From contig JAPXKJ010000001.1 in the NCBI GenBank assembly GCA_033810155.1, positions 109,643-173,642 on the forward strand: a stretch of 64,000 nucleotides of DNA, in the 5' to 3' direction. The notes beneath the pieces are model-generated. The model was not told the origin of the DNA, searched no databases, and saw only the letters and a list, made by a program, of their open reading frames with translations. How positions within the stretch are numbered: the first letter of the stretch is position 1; each line of letters begins with the position of its first letter. The position numbers and the translations under genes were made by a program. The stretch is from UBA3907 sp033810155 (GTDB lineage: Bacteria; Bacillota; Sulfobacillia; Fermentithermobacillales; Fermentithermobacillaceae). Positions 25,724 through 35,088 of the stretch are shown here, in pieces.

Positions 25724-26755
25724 TTGCTACAAACTATCATAGCCATAGTATGTCTAGGAATCTTGATAGTCCTACATGAACTCGGACACTTCCTAGCAGC
25801 TAGGAAATTCGGAGTATACATTCATGAATTTAGCATAGGTTTTGGACCTAAACTCTTTTCGAAAAAAGGTGATGAAACAGAAGTATCCGTAAGACTAATC
25901 CCACTAGGAGGATACGTGCGATTCGCAGGTGAAGAGGGTGCCGAAGACAATGTAGACGAAGACATTCCAGAAGAAAGGCTGCTCAAATCTTTACCGCCTA
26001 TGAAGCGAGCATTGATCATGCTAGCAGGCCCAGTTGCGAACCTTCTTGTGGCCATGGTTGCGTTTTTTCTAGTTCTATCATTCGTAGGAATCGCGAAGCC
26101 TACTACGGAAATCGCTGAGGTGGTGGTAGGATATCCGGCATACGAAGTCGGCATCGAACCAGGAGACAAAATAGTTATGGTCGAGGATACTGAAATATCC
26201 GAATGGGCCGAGATGGTAGCCTTGGTCCAAAAGAGAACTGGCATTCCAACAACTATCGTGGTGGAACGGCAGGGTAATCTTTTAAGTTTTACTTTGACTC
26301 CCATCGATGTGTCAGGAACAGGTATCATAGGGGTAAAGGCCCAAGTAGAAACTGTGCGTTTTGGCGTTTTGAAAGGCATTAAAGAAGCCTTTCTGGAAAC
26401 TATCTATGTATCTGCAGCTTGGATTATGAGTGTTGTAAGCATGATAACAGGCGCGATTGCTCCGGAATTGACGGGACCTGTAGGCATCAGCCAGATTCTG
26501 GGCGAGGCTGCTCGACAGGGAATCGGAACGCTTCTTTATGTTCTCGGGTTTCTCTCTGCGAATTTCGCATTGATTAATCTCTTGCCAATACCTGCTCTTG
26601 ACGGAAGTCACCTTTTGTTTGTTACCGTTGAAGGTATTCGTGGGAAACCGATTGACCCTGCGAAGGAAAACATCATCCACTTCATAGGCTTTTTCTTGCT
26701 TATGATGTTATTTATTGTGATCACATACAAAGATATACTGCGTTTGGTTGGTTGA
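25724..26755 (+). CDS. rseP: Site-2 protease RseP (M50 metalloprotease)
   Basis: This 343-aa intramembrane zinc protease has the HELGH motif at residues 18-22 in its first helix and the second metal-ligand motif LDG (NLLPIPALDGSHLLF) near residue 290. A PDZ domain lies around residues 125-200 (PAYEVGIEPGDKIVMVEDTEI). RseP/RasP cleaves anti-sigma factors and leftover signal peptides in the membrane. It starts at TTG 25724, 4 bases after dxr, a common gene pair. Confidence 0.96.
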   Translation: MLQTIIAIVCLGILIVLHELGHFLAARKFGVYIHEFSIGFGPKLFSKKGDETEVSVRLIPLGGYVRFAGEEGAEDNVDEDIPEERLLKSLPPMKRALIMLAGPVANLLVAMVAFFLVLSFVGIAKPTTEIAEVVVGYPAYEVGIEPGDKIVMVEDTEISEWAEMVALVQKRTGIPTTIVVERQGNLLSFTLTPIDVSGTGIIGVKAQVETVRFGVLKGIKEAFLETIYVSAAWIMSVVSMITGAIAPELTGPVGISQILGEAARQGIGTLLYVLGFLSANFALINLLPIPALDGSHLLFVTVEGIRGKPIDPAKENIIHFIGFFLLMMLFIVITYKDILRLVG

Positions 26756-26797
26756 AACATTTCAGGCTAGCTCTCAACGCCAAGATAGGATGATACT

Positions 26798-27892
26798 ATG
26801 TCAAATGCTCAAGACCTGTTTGAGAGAAGGAAAAGTAGACCCGTTAGATGTGGCAATCTAACGATCGGCGGAAGCGCTAAGATCTCAATTCAAACTATGG
26901 CGAAAACAGATACGCGGGATATAAGGGCAACGGTAGAGGAGATCCAAGAGGCGGTATCCGCAGGTGCCGATATCGTCCGCGTAGCGGTCGTAGATGAACA
27001 GGCCGCACGAGCAATAAAATACATCAAGGAACAGGTAACGTGTCCAATCGTAGCAGATATTCACTTCGACTACAGATTGGCTATGTTGGCTCTGGAGTCT
27101 GGCTCTGACAAGGTCAGGGTCAATCCAGGCAATATTGGCAGCAGAGAGAAACTACTCGAGGTCGCAAGAAAAGCCCAATCGATGGGTGCAGCTGTTCGAT
27201 TAGGGGTAAACTCAGGATCGCTTGAGAAGGATATTTTGGAGACTTACGGTTCGCCCTGTGCAGAAGCGATGGTTGAAAGCGCAAAACGTCATGTTTCGTT
27301 CCTACTAGATAACGGCATAGAAGGAGCCGTTATCTCGCTCAAATCATCTAGCGTAAAAGAGACGATCAGGGCATATAGCATTATGGCTTCCTACACCGAC
27401 TGGCCATTCCACATCGGAGTGACAGAAACAGGTCCCGGGAATCTCGGCGTAACCAAGTCTGCGGCAGGAATAGGTACCCTACTTACCTTAGGAATTGGAG
27501 ATACGGTCAGAGTCTCTCTCACCGGACCTGCTCGTGAAGAGGTAGTAATTGCAAAAGCAATCCTTCAATCGCTGGAACTCGGCACCTTTGGCCCAGATAT
27601 AATATCTTGTCCGACGTGCGGACGTACAGAGATGGATATCATACACATCGCCGAAGCAGTTAAAGACGGACTTAAAGACCTAAAGACGCCTATCAAAGTT
27701 GCAATTATGGGCTGTCCAGTGAATGGCCCCGGGGAAGCAAGAGAAGCAGACATTGGAGTTGCTTGTGGGCGCGAAGGGGGCATTTTGTTCTCTCATGGCA
27801 AGCCTATAGGCAGAGTCTCTCACGAGAAGATAGTAGATACCCTTTTGAGATTAGCTAGGACATACCCTTGTTTTCCGGAGGGAGAGAATTGA
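26798..27892 (+). CDS. ispG: 4-hydroxy-3-methylbut-2-en-1-yl diphosphate synthase
   Basis: IspG (364 aa) is the [4Fe-4S] enzyme of the penultimate MEP pathway step. The N-terminal TIM barrel has VADIHFDYRLA and KVRVNPGNIG. The C-terminal cluster domain has SCPTCGRTEMDI and MGCPVNGPGEAREADIGVACG with the cluster cysteines. ATG 26798. Its last bases overlap the polC start. Confidence 0.97.
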   Translation: MSNAQDLFERRKSRPVRCGNLTIGGSAKISIQTMAKTDTRDIRATVEEIQEAVSAGADIVRVAVVDEQAARAIKYIKEQVTCPIVADIHFDYRLAMLALESGSDKVRVNPGNIGSREKLLEVARKAQSMGAAVRLGVNSGSLEKDILETYGSPCAEAMVESAKRHVSFLLDNGIEGAVISLKSSSVKETIRAYSIMASYTDWPFHIGVTETGPGNLGVTKSAAGIGTLLTLGIGDTVRVSLTGPAREEVVIAKAILQSLELGTFGPDIISCPTCGRTEMDIIHIAEAVKDGLKDLKTPIKVAIMGCPVNGPGEAREADIGVACGREGGILFSHGKPIGRVSHEKIVDTLLRLARTYPCFPEGEN

Positions 27893-30800
27893 GTCGTACG
27901 GTAGTGAAGCCCTCTTGTTCCAACTTCACTGTGGAGCAGATGGCGCGAACTCTGAACCTTGATTTAGATGATGTTGTAGGTAGCCTTGAGATATCCTCAA
28001 TAACTGTTGACACGAAGAATGCAGCATGGTGTATTTTTGTCAAGATCCCTGATACTGAGGTCTGGGCAAAAAAGGCATCGCGCATCACAATAGATGAATT
28101 CGAGATGCGTCTATCAACTATAGGGCAAGAGATAAGGAACTCTGTGTCAACGCTATCTACGGTATCGTGGGAGTTTTCCGAAGAATATGAAAAGTACTTC
28201 TCCAAAGAATCCCGAAGATCGAGTAACGGGGATAGCGCAGGCAGTAATGAGAAACAAAGAGATGTACTGATGGGAAAACCGATCCGCACCGAACCTATTC
28301 CTATAAAGGACATAACCGGAGGAGAAAAAGGGACCGTAACAGTACTAGGAATGGTAGTAGACGTTTCATGGAAGCAAACCCAATCCGGCGGCTTCTGCGG
28401 CATCATCGTTGTGACTGACAACAGTGACTCCATTAGCATGAGGATCTTTCCAGGAGAGCAAAAGATACAAGAGATCAAAGAAGGCATTTGGGTTCTAGCA
28501 AGAGGTAGAATCCGGATAGATCGTATGGATTCGGAACCAACGCTAATGTGCAGCGATCTTTGCATTGCCACGCCCAAGGTGAGACAAGATGAATCAGAGG
28601 ATAAACGCGTAGAACTCCACCTGCACACAAAGATGTCAGCACTTGATTCTGTCTTAGACCTCGAAAAAGCTATCTCCACCGCAGCTCGTTGGGGGCACCC
28701 TGCAATCGCTATTACAGATCACGGAGTAGTTCAGGCGTTCCCTGAAGCATACCGATTGGGAGCCAAGTATGGCATCAAGGTAATCCTTGGTTTGGAAGGC
28801 TATCTAGTTGAGGAAAATGCAAAAGATCAGGCCTTCCACATTATCCTTCTTGCCCGCAACAGAACGGGGCTGAGGAATTTGTACGAAATCGTCACGGTGT
28901 CACATCTTGAGCATTTTTACAGGACTCCCAGAATACCCAGGCAATGTCTTAACGACAAACGAGAGGGCCTTATAATTGGCTCAGCTTGTGAAGCAGGTGA
29001 GTTATACAGGGCAATCGTTTCAGGCAAAGGTGAGCAGGAGTTAGAAGATATAGCCAACTTCTACGATTATCTTGAGATCCAACCCCTTGATAACAATGCT
29101 TTCTTGGTAGATGCAGGAGAGATTCCCGACCGTGAATCTCTCGTCGATATTAATAGAAAAATCTACGGTTTGAGCAAAAAGCTTGGCAAACCATGTGTTG
29201 CGACTGGGGACGTACATTTCGTGGAGCCTGAGGACGAAATTTACAGGACTTTGCTTCTTGCGGGCAAAGGAATGGGTGAGAACGGCGAACGCCCGAGCCC
29301 CTTGTACCTTAGGACTACCACTGAACTATTAGATGAATTCTCCATCTATCTAGGCATGGAAGCGGCCAGAGAAGTAGTGATCGAAAATCCTCAATCTATT
29401 TCGGATTTGGTTGAGAATTTGGCACCTATACCAGAAGGTTTCTTCTACCCAACTCTTGAGGATTCTGATCGAATACTGATGGATCTTACTCAAAAGGGTG
29501 CACAAGATATCTATGGGAAAGATCTACCCGAAATCGTTGAGCAGAGGATCAATAGAGAGCTTTCCGCCATTATTGACAACGGCTTTTCTTCTTTGTACCT
29601 TATTGCAGTTAAAATGGTAGAAAAATCTAACTCTGACGGATATCTAGTTGGCTCCCGGGGATCTGTCGGCTCATCGCTTGTTGCACGGCTTACGGACATT
29701 ACTGAGGTCAATCCATTACCGCCTCATTATGTATGTCCCAATTGTCATTTCAGCGAGTTTGTAGACGACCCTGCTTGCCATTCAGGATTCGATTTGCCGT
29801 CTGCACAATGTCCCAAATGTGGCACGAATCTCGCAAAGGATGGACAGAACATCCCTTTTGAAACCTTCATGGGATTTAGAGGTGAAAAGGTACCCGATAT
29901 CGACTTGAATTTCTCCGGTGAAGAACAAAGCGAGATGTTCAAATTCGCCTCAAAATTGCTGGGCAAAAAGAACGTATATAGGGCAGGTACCATTGGTACC
30001 ATCGGCACAAAAACAGCTTTTGGGTTCGTGAAACACTATAGCGAAAGCACAGGGAAAACATTCAGAAGAGCAGAAGAATTGAGGCTGTCTAAAGGGATAG
30101 AAGGAGTAAAGAGGACTACTGGACAACATCCTGGAGGGATCATGGTAATACCCCAGGGAATGGAGGTGCTTGACTTCACACCTCTTCAGTATCCTGCCGA
30201 TGATCGAAAGTCAGGCTCCATAACGACTCACTTTGATTACAGCGCCATTTCAGGCCATCTCGTTAAGCTAGACATCCTTGGACATGACGATCCTACCGTA
30301 CTCAAGATCCTTGGCGAGATTACAGGCGTAGATCCTATTTCCATACCTATGGATGACCCTGAAACCTTGGCACTTTTTTCTGGCGAAAACCCTGATGCCG
30401 TAATGGGAATTCCCGAATTTGGCACGAAGTTTGTAAGGAACATGCTATCTGAGACAAGACCCAAGTGCTTCGCAGATCTAGTTAGGATTTCAGGACTCTC
30501 CCATGGAACTGACGTGTGGGCGAATAATGCCAGAGAGTTAATCCGTGAGAACATTGCTACTCTTGACCAAGTCATTGCTACGCGTGAAGATATATTCTTG
30601 TATCTGATGGAGCTAGGCCTGGAGTCTTCCTTAGCGTTTGGAATAGCCGAAAAGGTGAGAAAAGGAGTTCCGCTATCAAGTGAAGACATCTCAATGATGA
30701 AGTCTGTATCAGTGCCAGACTGGTATATCAATTCATGCAGAAAGATTAGCTACTTGTTTCCAAAGGCACACGCGGTCGCATACGTTACGAACTCATTTAG

Positions 30801-31278
30801 GATAGCATATTACAAGGTTCATCATCCACTAGCCTTCTACTCGACGTATTTCTCGTTTGCAGGCTCGTCTTTGACCACCGACTACATGTACTTAGAACCT
30901 ACAGAATGGAAAGAGTATATACAAAAGGTGAATGCGAATTCTACAGCAACAGCAAAAGAGCAAGATATTGCCAGCGCTCTCGAACTTGCCATAGAGATGT
31001 TTGAAAGAGGATTTCGCTTTGGACGGTGTGATCTTTATGTCTCGCAGGTGTCACGATACATACCTCAAGGTTCTGAACTTATCCCTCCCTTTACTGCCAT
31101 CCCGGGAATCGGTAATCAAGCTGCTTCTTCAATTGTGAAGGCAAGGGAAGAGGGAACCTTTGAATCCGTAGAGGACTTTAGGAAGCGGACCGGAGTCGGC
31201 AAAAGAGTTTGCGAAACAATGAAAGAGCACGGTCTATTCCTTGGGCTGCCTGAAACGGCTCAACTGCCATTATTCTAG
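27889..31278 (+). CDS. polC: DNA polymerase III alpha subunit, PolC type, lacking the exonuclease domain
   Basis: This is the replicative polymerase of low-GC Gram-positives, 1129 aa from TTG 27889 (GGAGGGAG site; the 5' end overlaps ispG). Visible in order are a PolC N-terminal domain, an OB domain (about 140-230), and a PHP domain starting at residue 241 (VELHLHTKMSALDSV). The PolC zinc module follows (CPNCHFSEF ... CPKCGTNLAKDGQNIPFETF), then the palm (VPDIDLNFSGE), helix-hairpin-helix IPGIGNQAASSIV and a C-terminal clamp-binding QLPLF. Normal PolC is about 1430 aa because a DEDD exonuclease is inserted in PHP. Here the insertion point (about residues 305-318, EGYLVEENAKDQAFHIILL) is continuous and no DxETTG motif exists. 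Confidence 0.93.
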   Translation: MSRTVVKPSCSNFTVEQMARTLNLDLDDVVGSLEISSITVDTKNAAWCIFVKIPDTEVWAKKASRITIDEFEMRLSTIGQEIRNSVSTLSTVSWEFSEEYEKYFSKESRRSSNGDSAGSNEKQRDVLMGKPIRTEPIPIKDITGGEKGTVTVLGMVVDVSWKQTQSGGFCGIIVVTDNSDSISMRIFPGEQKIQEIKEGIWVLARGRIRIDRMDSEPTLMCSDLCIATPKVRQDESEDKRVELHLHTKMSALDSVLDLEKAISTAARWGHPAIAITDHGVVQAFPEAYRLGAKYGIKVILGLEGYLVEENAKDQAFHIILLARNRTGLRNLYEIVTVSHLEHFYRTPRIPRQCLNDKREGLIIGSACEAGELYRAIVSGKGEQELEDIANFYDYLEIQPLDNNAFLVDAGEIPDRESLVDINRKIYGLSKKLGKPCVATGDVHFVEPEDEIYRTLLLAGKGMGENGERPSPLYLRTTTELLDEFSIYLGMEAAREVVIENPQSISDLVENLAPIPEGFFYPTLEDSDRILMDLTQKGAQDIYGKDLPEIVEQRINRELSAIIDNGFSSLYLIAVKMVEKSNSDGYLVGSRGSVGSSLVARLTDITEVNPLPPHYVCPNCHFSEFVDDPACHSGFDLPSAQCPKCGTNLAKDGQNIPFETFMGFRGEKVPDIDLNFSGEEQSEMFKFASKLLGKKNVYRAGTIGTIGTKTAFGFVKHYSESTGKTFRRAEELRLSKGIEGVKRTTGQHPGGIMVIPQGMEVLDFTPLQYPADDRKSGSITTHFDYSAISGHLVKLDILGHDDPTVLKILGEITGVDPISIPMDDPETLALFSGENPDAVMGIPEFGTKFVRNMLSETRPKCFADLVRISGLSHGTDVWANNARELIRENIATLDQVIATREDIFLYLMELGLESSLAFGIAEKVRKGVPLSSEDISMMKSVSVPDWYINSCRKISYLFPKAHAVAYVTNSFRIAYYKVHHPLAFYSTYFSFAGSSLTTDYMYLEPTEWKEYIQKVNANSTATAKEQDIASALELAIEMFERGFRFGRCDLYVSQVSRYIPQGSELIPPFTAIPGIGNQAASSIVKAREEGTFESVEDFRKRTGVGKRVCETMKEHGLFLGLPETAQLPLF

Positions 31279-31282
31279 CATT

Positions 31283-31837
31283 CTAATCAGGGGCGATCAC
31301 TTGACTTCTAACAGCCATCTTCGCAACAGGAATGTATATGAGTTTCAGGACATATGAATACAAGACGGTCTCTATTGCGCCTGATATGAGTCGAGGCGGC
31401 ATGATTATCCTATAGCTCATCCCGTACAAATAGTTAAGAAAATATGGGGTAAGACCGCAAGAGACAAGGGCGATACCTGAAAACACTGCAGCAAATAGAT
31501 GCGAGAACGGAATGCTCGTCTTTTCCTTATCTCGATTCAAGAATCTCACGACAACACCAGGAATAGTTCCCATAAGTGCAGAACAAAGAGTAAAATGTGG
31601 CATGTATCCTGGCCCCATAGGACTCAATATGAACCCAATTATGTCAGATAGAGCACCTGAAATCGCTCCGTACAATGGCCCCAACAATATACTCGCCATG
31701 ATATTAGGCAGAGCACCGAAGCCAATGCGAATTGCTTCGATGCCTCCTATGAGCAGTCTAAAGGATGCAAATCTGGTCAGAATAACAGATAACGCTATGA
31801 ATAAGCTGGTAACCACAAGAGATCGTGTGCGTGACAT
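31283..31837 (-). CDS. folT: Folate-type ECF transporter S component (FolT-like)
   Basis: This 184-aa, six-helix membrane protein is a substrate-binding S component of an energy-coupling-factor vitamin transporter. The stretch IRIGFGALPNIMASILLGPLYGAISGALSDIIGFIL followed by PGYMPHFTLCSALMG fits the folate-family S components (RLGFG-LP, GALADLIG, FTLSA). The shared EcfA/EcfT module is not nearby. It converges on polC with a 4-base gap. The leader between 31838 and about 31990 holds small hairpins but no tetrahydrofolate riboswitch that I can recognise. Confidence 0.8.
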   Translation of the reverse strand: MSRTRSLVVTSLFIALSVILTRFASFRLLIGGIEAIRIGFGALPNIMASILLGPLYGAISGALSDIIGFILSPMGPGYMPHFTLCSALMGTIPGVVVRFLNRDKEKTSIPFSHLFAAVFSGIALVSCGLTPYFLNYLYGMSYRIIMPPRLISGAIETVLYSYVLKLIYIPVAKMAVRSQVIAPD

Positions 31838-31953
31838 ATCCCTAATCCTCCCGTCCGACGTTCAACAGAAATGATATCCTTCACGGCTCTCTTTGGCAAT
31901 GACATGCCATTTCATGTTTTCGACACTTCATCGACACCGCTTGGTATATAGAC

Positions 31954-31983
31954 TTGCACATACTTGACTGTCAGTGTTAGAAT
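31954..31983 (+). promoter_or_regulatory. Candidate promoter for the 6S-like RNA / tRNA-Leu
   Basis: TTGCAC (31954-31959) and TAGAAT (31978-31983) with an 18-base spacer point rightward, giving a start near 31990. The only rightward genes downstream are the candidate RNA and tRNA-Leu(CAG). Confidence 0.4.
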
Positions 31984-32029
31984 CAAAATGCTAGAGATAT
32001 CGGTATATCAGTACACCCTGCTGTGTACG

Positions 32030-32212
32030 TGAATCACGGTGAAGCTTGAGCCCAACACCGTGAATAAGGGAGCCTGGACTCTGACAAGCGGAGCGCACGT
32101 CGCGTCAAGCGAAAGCGCGGATGCTTGCAGGAGGGCACCCACCTGCTGAGGGCAGGTTCATGCCTTCCGGGTTCACGGCATGGCGGGGTCTGGTGTTTGG
32201 ATGTATCATGTA
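32030..32212 (+). ncRNA. ssrS: Candidate 6S-like regulatory RNA
   Basis: The 378-base stretch between folT and tRNA-Leu has no gene but is rich in paired segments. CCAACACC (32052-32059) pairs with GGTGTTTGG (32192-32200), closing a long rod. On the 3' side, ACCTGC (32141-32146) and GCAGGT (32152-32157) form a hairpin inside GCACCCACC ... AGGTTCA, followed by GGGTTCACGGCA. The CACCCACCT / AGGTTCA / GGGTTCACGGC pattern and rod-with-bubble shape resemble 6S RNA as I remember it. Boundaries are approximate, and strand is assumed from the downstream tRNA. It may instead be another structured RNA. Confidence 0.45.
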
Positions 32213-32215
32213 CGT

Positions 32216-32302
32216 GCCGAAGTGGTGGAATAGGCAGACACGCGGTGTTCAGGGCGCCGTAGGCTAAAGCCTGTGTGGGTTCAAATCCCACCTTCGGCAC
32301 CA
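32216..32302 (+). tRNA. tRNA-Leu(CAG)
   Basis: The acceptor stem GCCGAAG (32216-32222) pairs with CTTCGGC (32292-32298), followed by A and an encoded CCA (32300-32302). The anticodon stem CGGTG/CGCCG holds the loop TTCAGGG with anticodon CAG. A long variable arm (class II tRNA) and a T loop GGTTCAAATCC are present. It reads CUG codons. Confidence 0.95.
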
Positions 32303-32309
32303 TTTTTAT

Positions 32310-32768
32310 TTAGGTGCCAAAACTCTCTTCACTAAAAAGAGCAAACCCGTGAGCTGCAAGTAGAGCTGCAAATACCCCGTCGCCTTGGACGAGTTTTCTT
32401 CCAAAAGTCCCGTCATATACTAATCCTATCCCACACGCAGGACTTCTGGATTTCAGGATCGCACCAGTGCAACCTGCCTGTAAGCCTACAAGCAAGCCTA
32501 TTTGGGATCCTGCAAGATACTCCTCAGTGACATCTACACCCTCAACATTGAGAACCCGTGACAGTCCCCGAAGCACATAGATTCCGCTTCCGCCGATTAT
32601 TTCCGCGGCAGGGCGTGGGATTGATAACCCTCCTAGGACCTCAGGACATACAGGTATAACCTCGCCGCGATGCATCAGCCGGGAGATTTGGGGATAATCC
32701 CTTATATCTCCCGCCGAGCCATCATAGCGACATTTATTCCCACATAGACAAGATGACACAAGAAACAA
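32310..32768 (-). CDS. DUF523 family protein
   Basis: This 152-aa protein starts LFLVSSCLCGNKCRYDGSAGD, the DUF523 opening with paired cysteines. Further conserved parts are VIPVCPEVLGGLSIPRPAAEI and LKSRSPACGIGLVYDG, whose extra cysteine suggests a metal or cluster site. The function of the family is not settled. I set the start at TTG 32768, which follows GGGGGCGAT on the minus strand and gives the usual N-terminus. It is divergent from dacA with a 49-base gap. Confidence 0.85.
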   Translation of the reverse strand: MFLVSSCLCGNKCRYDGSAGDIRDYPQISRLMHRGEVIPVCPEVLGGLSIPRPAAEIIGGSGIYVLRGLSRVLNVEGVDVTEEYLAGSQIGLLVGLQAGCTGAILKSRSPACGIGLVYDGTFGRKLVQGDGVFAALLAAHGFALFSEESFGT

Positions 32769-32817
32769 TTCATCGCCCCCTTCAAGTATGGTATAACATC
32801 GTAGGAGGTAGAGGTAT

Positions 32818-34038
32818 ATGACAAAACACAAATTGCGACCAGTATCAGTCGTCACACTCTTCGTTTTTCTCGTCTTTCAAGCAACAGTCTCTTCGTTTGC
32901 CACCTACGCGACCTGTTACGCTGCACCCGCGCCGCCTGAGATAGAGGCAGAGAGTTATCTTTTGGCAGACTTCAAGACGGGACGGGTTTTGATGGCGCAC
33001 AACACTCAAAGCCAACAGATACCGGCAAGTCTTACGAAAATCATGACATTGTTCATAACTTTTGACGAAATATCTCACGGTAACCTTTCGTTGGAAGATG
33101 AGATATACATATCCGAAAACGCGTGGAGAACCGAAGGCTCCAAGATGTTTGTGCTAGTTGACACTAAAGTCAAGCTCGAGGATCTCATCAAGGGAATTAC
33201 TGTAGCATCAGGCAATGACGCATGTGTAGCGCTAGCAGAACATATCTCAGGCAGCGTATCTTCATTTGTAGACCGTATGAACCAGCAGGCTGAGATCTTG
33301 GGGTTAAAAAACACCCACTTTGCAGACCCACACGGTCTTTCAGAGGAGAATAAGATATCTTCAGAAGATATCTTCACACTTGTAAGAGAGTACGCAACCA
33401 GGTACCCTGAGTACCTCAAGTACCACTCATTAAAGGAGTTTACGTACACGCCGCCAGGCGAGCATCCCATAACACAGTACAATAGGAATACATTGTTATC
33501 GTCCTATCAAGGGGTCTATGGGCTAAAAACCGGTTATACTTCAAAAGCGGGGTACAATATCGTAGTCCTAGCAGACAAGGATGGTTTTTCCACCATAGCT
33601 ATACTTCTGGGTGCTGCGAAAGGCAAATCTATATCTGACGGTGAGAAACAGAGAAATCTCCTTGCTTCACATATGCTCGACTATGCCTATGATAATTTCA
33701 CATATGTGAAATTATCAGATCCACAAACGGTCCTTGGACAGGTTCGGGTGTGGAAAGGTAAAGGCAAATGGGCAGATGCCATCGCACCAAATGGGTTAGG
33801 GGCAACAGTAGAAAAAGAAAACAAAGACAATGTCACCTACGAATTGGTCTTCGAAGACGATCTCCAAGCACCTCTCGAAAAAGGCGCCAAGGTTGGCGAA
33901 GCGATATTCAAGTGCAATGGTGAAGAGGTAGGAAGAATGGAACTCGTGTCAAAAGAAAGTGTTGACAAGGGCAATATATTTAGAGTTATATGGGATTCGA
34001 TAACGCGAGTTTTCTCTAGAAGTGTTAGTAGATCATAG
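32818..34038 (+). CDS. dacA: D-alanyl-D-alanine carboxypeptidase (PBP5/DacA family, S11)
   Basis: This 406-aa secreted penicillin-binding protein trims the terminal D-Ala of peptidoglycan pentapeptides. A signal peptide spans about residues 1-36 (cleavage near CYA-AP). Active-site motifs are SLTK (Ser71, Lys74), SGN (131-133) and KTG (237-239). A C-terminal PBP5-type beta domain (about 300-380) is followed by an amphipathic end (VIWDSITRVFSRSVSRS) that probably binds the membrane. AGGAGG lies 9 bases before the ATG; a weak promoter (TTCATC-17-TATAAC, 32769-32797) may serve it. Confidence 0.95.
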   Translation: MTKHKLRPVSVVTLFVFLVFQATVSSFATYATCYAAPAPPEIEAESYLLADFKTGRVLMAHNTQSQQIPASLTKIMTLFITFDEISHGNLSLEDEIYISENAWRTEGSKMFVLVDTKVKLEDLIKGITVASGNDACVALAEHISGSVSSFVDRMNQQAEILGLKNTHFADPHGLSEENKISSEDIFTLVREYATRYPEYLKYHSLKEFTYTPPGEHPITQYNRNTLLSSYQGVYGLKTGYTSKAGYNIVVLADKDGFSTIAILLGAAKGKSISDGEKQRNLLASHMLDYAYDNFTYVKLSDPQTVLGQVRVWKGKGKWADAIAPNGLGATVEKENKDNVTYELVFEDDLQAPLEKGAKVGEAIFKCNGEEVGRMELVSKESVDKGNIFRVIWDSITRVFSRSVSRS

Positions 34039-34065
34039 TCTAGTCTTCCTCTGGAGGCAAAAAGC

Positions 34066-35022
34066 ATGGAGACCACAGTAGTTGCTCTAGGCGGAAACGC
34101 CATATTACAGAAAGGTGACAAGGGAACAGCAGAAGATCAAAGAAGAAATGTGGAAAAGACGGCGGAACAGATTGTGAGGCTTGTTGAGAAGGGGTATCGC
34201 TTGATCATCACCCACGGCAATGGACCGCAAGTAGGGAACATACTTATACAAAATGAGGCTGCCAAAAACGAGGTCCCACAGATGCCAATGGACATTTGTG
34301 GTGCCCAAAGCCAAGGTATGATCGGATACATGCTTCAGATGTACATGCACAACAGCTTGAAACGCCGAAATCTCGACGTGCCTGTTGCCACAATCGTGAC
34401 TCAGACCCTCGTGAACACCGAAGATCCTGCATTTGCGAATCCTACCAAACCAGTTGGACCGTTTTGTTCAGAAGAATGGGCTAAAGAACGTGTGAAGACT
34501 CACGGAGAAAAATGGATAGAAGATTCCGGTCGAGGATGGAGACGTGTAGTACCGTCTCCGGATCCAATGTCTATTGTAGAATTGCCATCGATCAAGTCTT
34601 TAGTGGATAGCGGCCATATCGTAATCTGCACGGGAGGCGGTGGCATTCCGGTTGTAAAAAGTCACGACGGTCTACTACAAGGTGTAGAGGCGGTCATTGA
34701 CAAAGACCTCGGGGCAGAAAGACTAGCAACCTTACTTGGCGCTGACAATCTTGTGATCCTTACCGATGTTAACGGCGCTGCTCTTAACTACAAAACTCCT
34801 GATGGCAGGGTTTGGTTGGGGGAGACAAGTTTGCCAGAACTCGCCGAGTTTCTCAAACAGGGACATTTCCTCTCAGGAAGCATGGCACCTAAGGTCCGTG
34901 CGATAATCCGTTTCATTCAAAATGGTGGAAAGATGGCTGTTATAGCTTCGCTCGATAAAGTAGAAGAAGCTGTTGAAGGAAAGACGGGGACCAGACTGAG
35001 AGGGCATCTAAAAAGCCAGTAG
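34066..35022 (+). CDS. arcC: Carbamate kinase
   Basis: This 318-aa amino acid kinase opens TTVVALGGNAILQKGDKGTAEDQ and has THGNGPQVGN, VTQTLVNTEDPAFANPTKPVGPF and TGGGGIPVV, all carbamate kinase landmarks. It interconverts carbamoyl phosphate plus ADP with carbamate plus ATP, usually to gain ATP from citrulline, agmatine or purine breakdown. No partner arcA, arcB or other catabolic gene is adjacent, so its source of carbamoyl phosphate is unclear. A strong terminator follows. Confidence 0.96.
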   Translation: METTVVALGGNAILQKGDKGTAEDQRRNVEKTAEQIVRLVEKGYRLIITHGNGPQVGNILIQNEAAKNEVPQMPMDICGAQSQGMIGYMLQMYMHNSLKRRNLDVPVATIVTQTLVNTEDPAFANPTKPVGPFCSEEWAKERVKTHGEKWIEDSGRGWRRVVPSPDPMSIVELPSIKSLVDSGHIVICTGGGGIPVVKSHDGLLQGVEAVIDKDLGAERLATLLGADNLVILTDVNGAALNYKTPDGRVWLGETSLPELAEFLKQGHFLSGSMAPKVRAIIRFIQNGGKMAVIASLDKVEEAVEGKTGTRLRGHLKSQ

Positions 35023-35030
35023 AGCGAAAT

Positions 35031-35068
35031 AAAGGCAGGGCCCATATGCGAAGAGCCCTGCCTTTTTA
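35031..35068 (+). terminator. Rho-independent terminator after arcC
   Basis: AAAGGCAGGGC (35031-35041) pairs with GCCCTGCCTTT (35054-35064), followed by a T run. It is a strong 11-bp stem. Because AAAGG also precedes it on the other strand, it may serve the convergent ddh gene as well. Confidence 0.93.
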
Positions 35069-35088
35069 ATTGATATGAAACTGTATCT

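Noticed and set aside
31838..31990. Tetrahydrofolate riboswitch upstream of folT
   Set aside because: Expected from the gene, but I could not find the conserved core on the minus strand; only generic hairpins are present.
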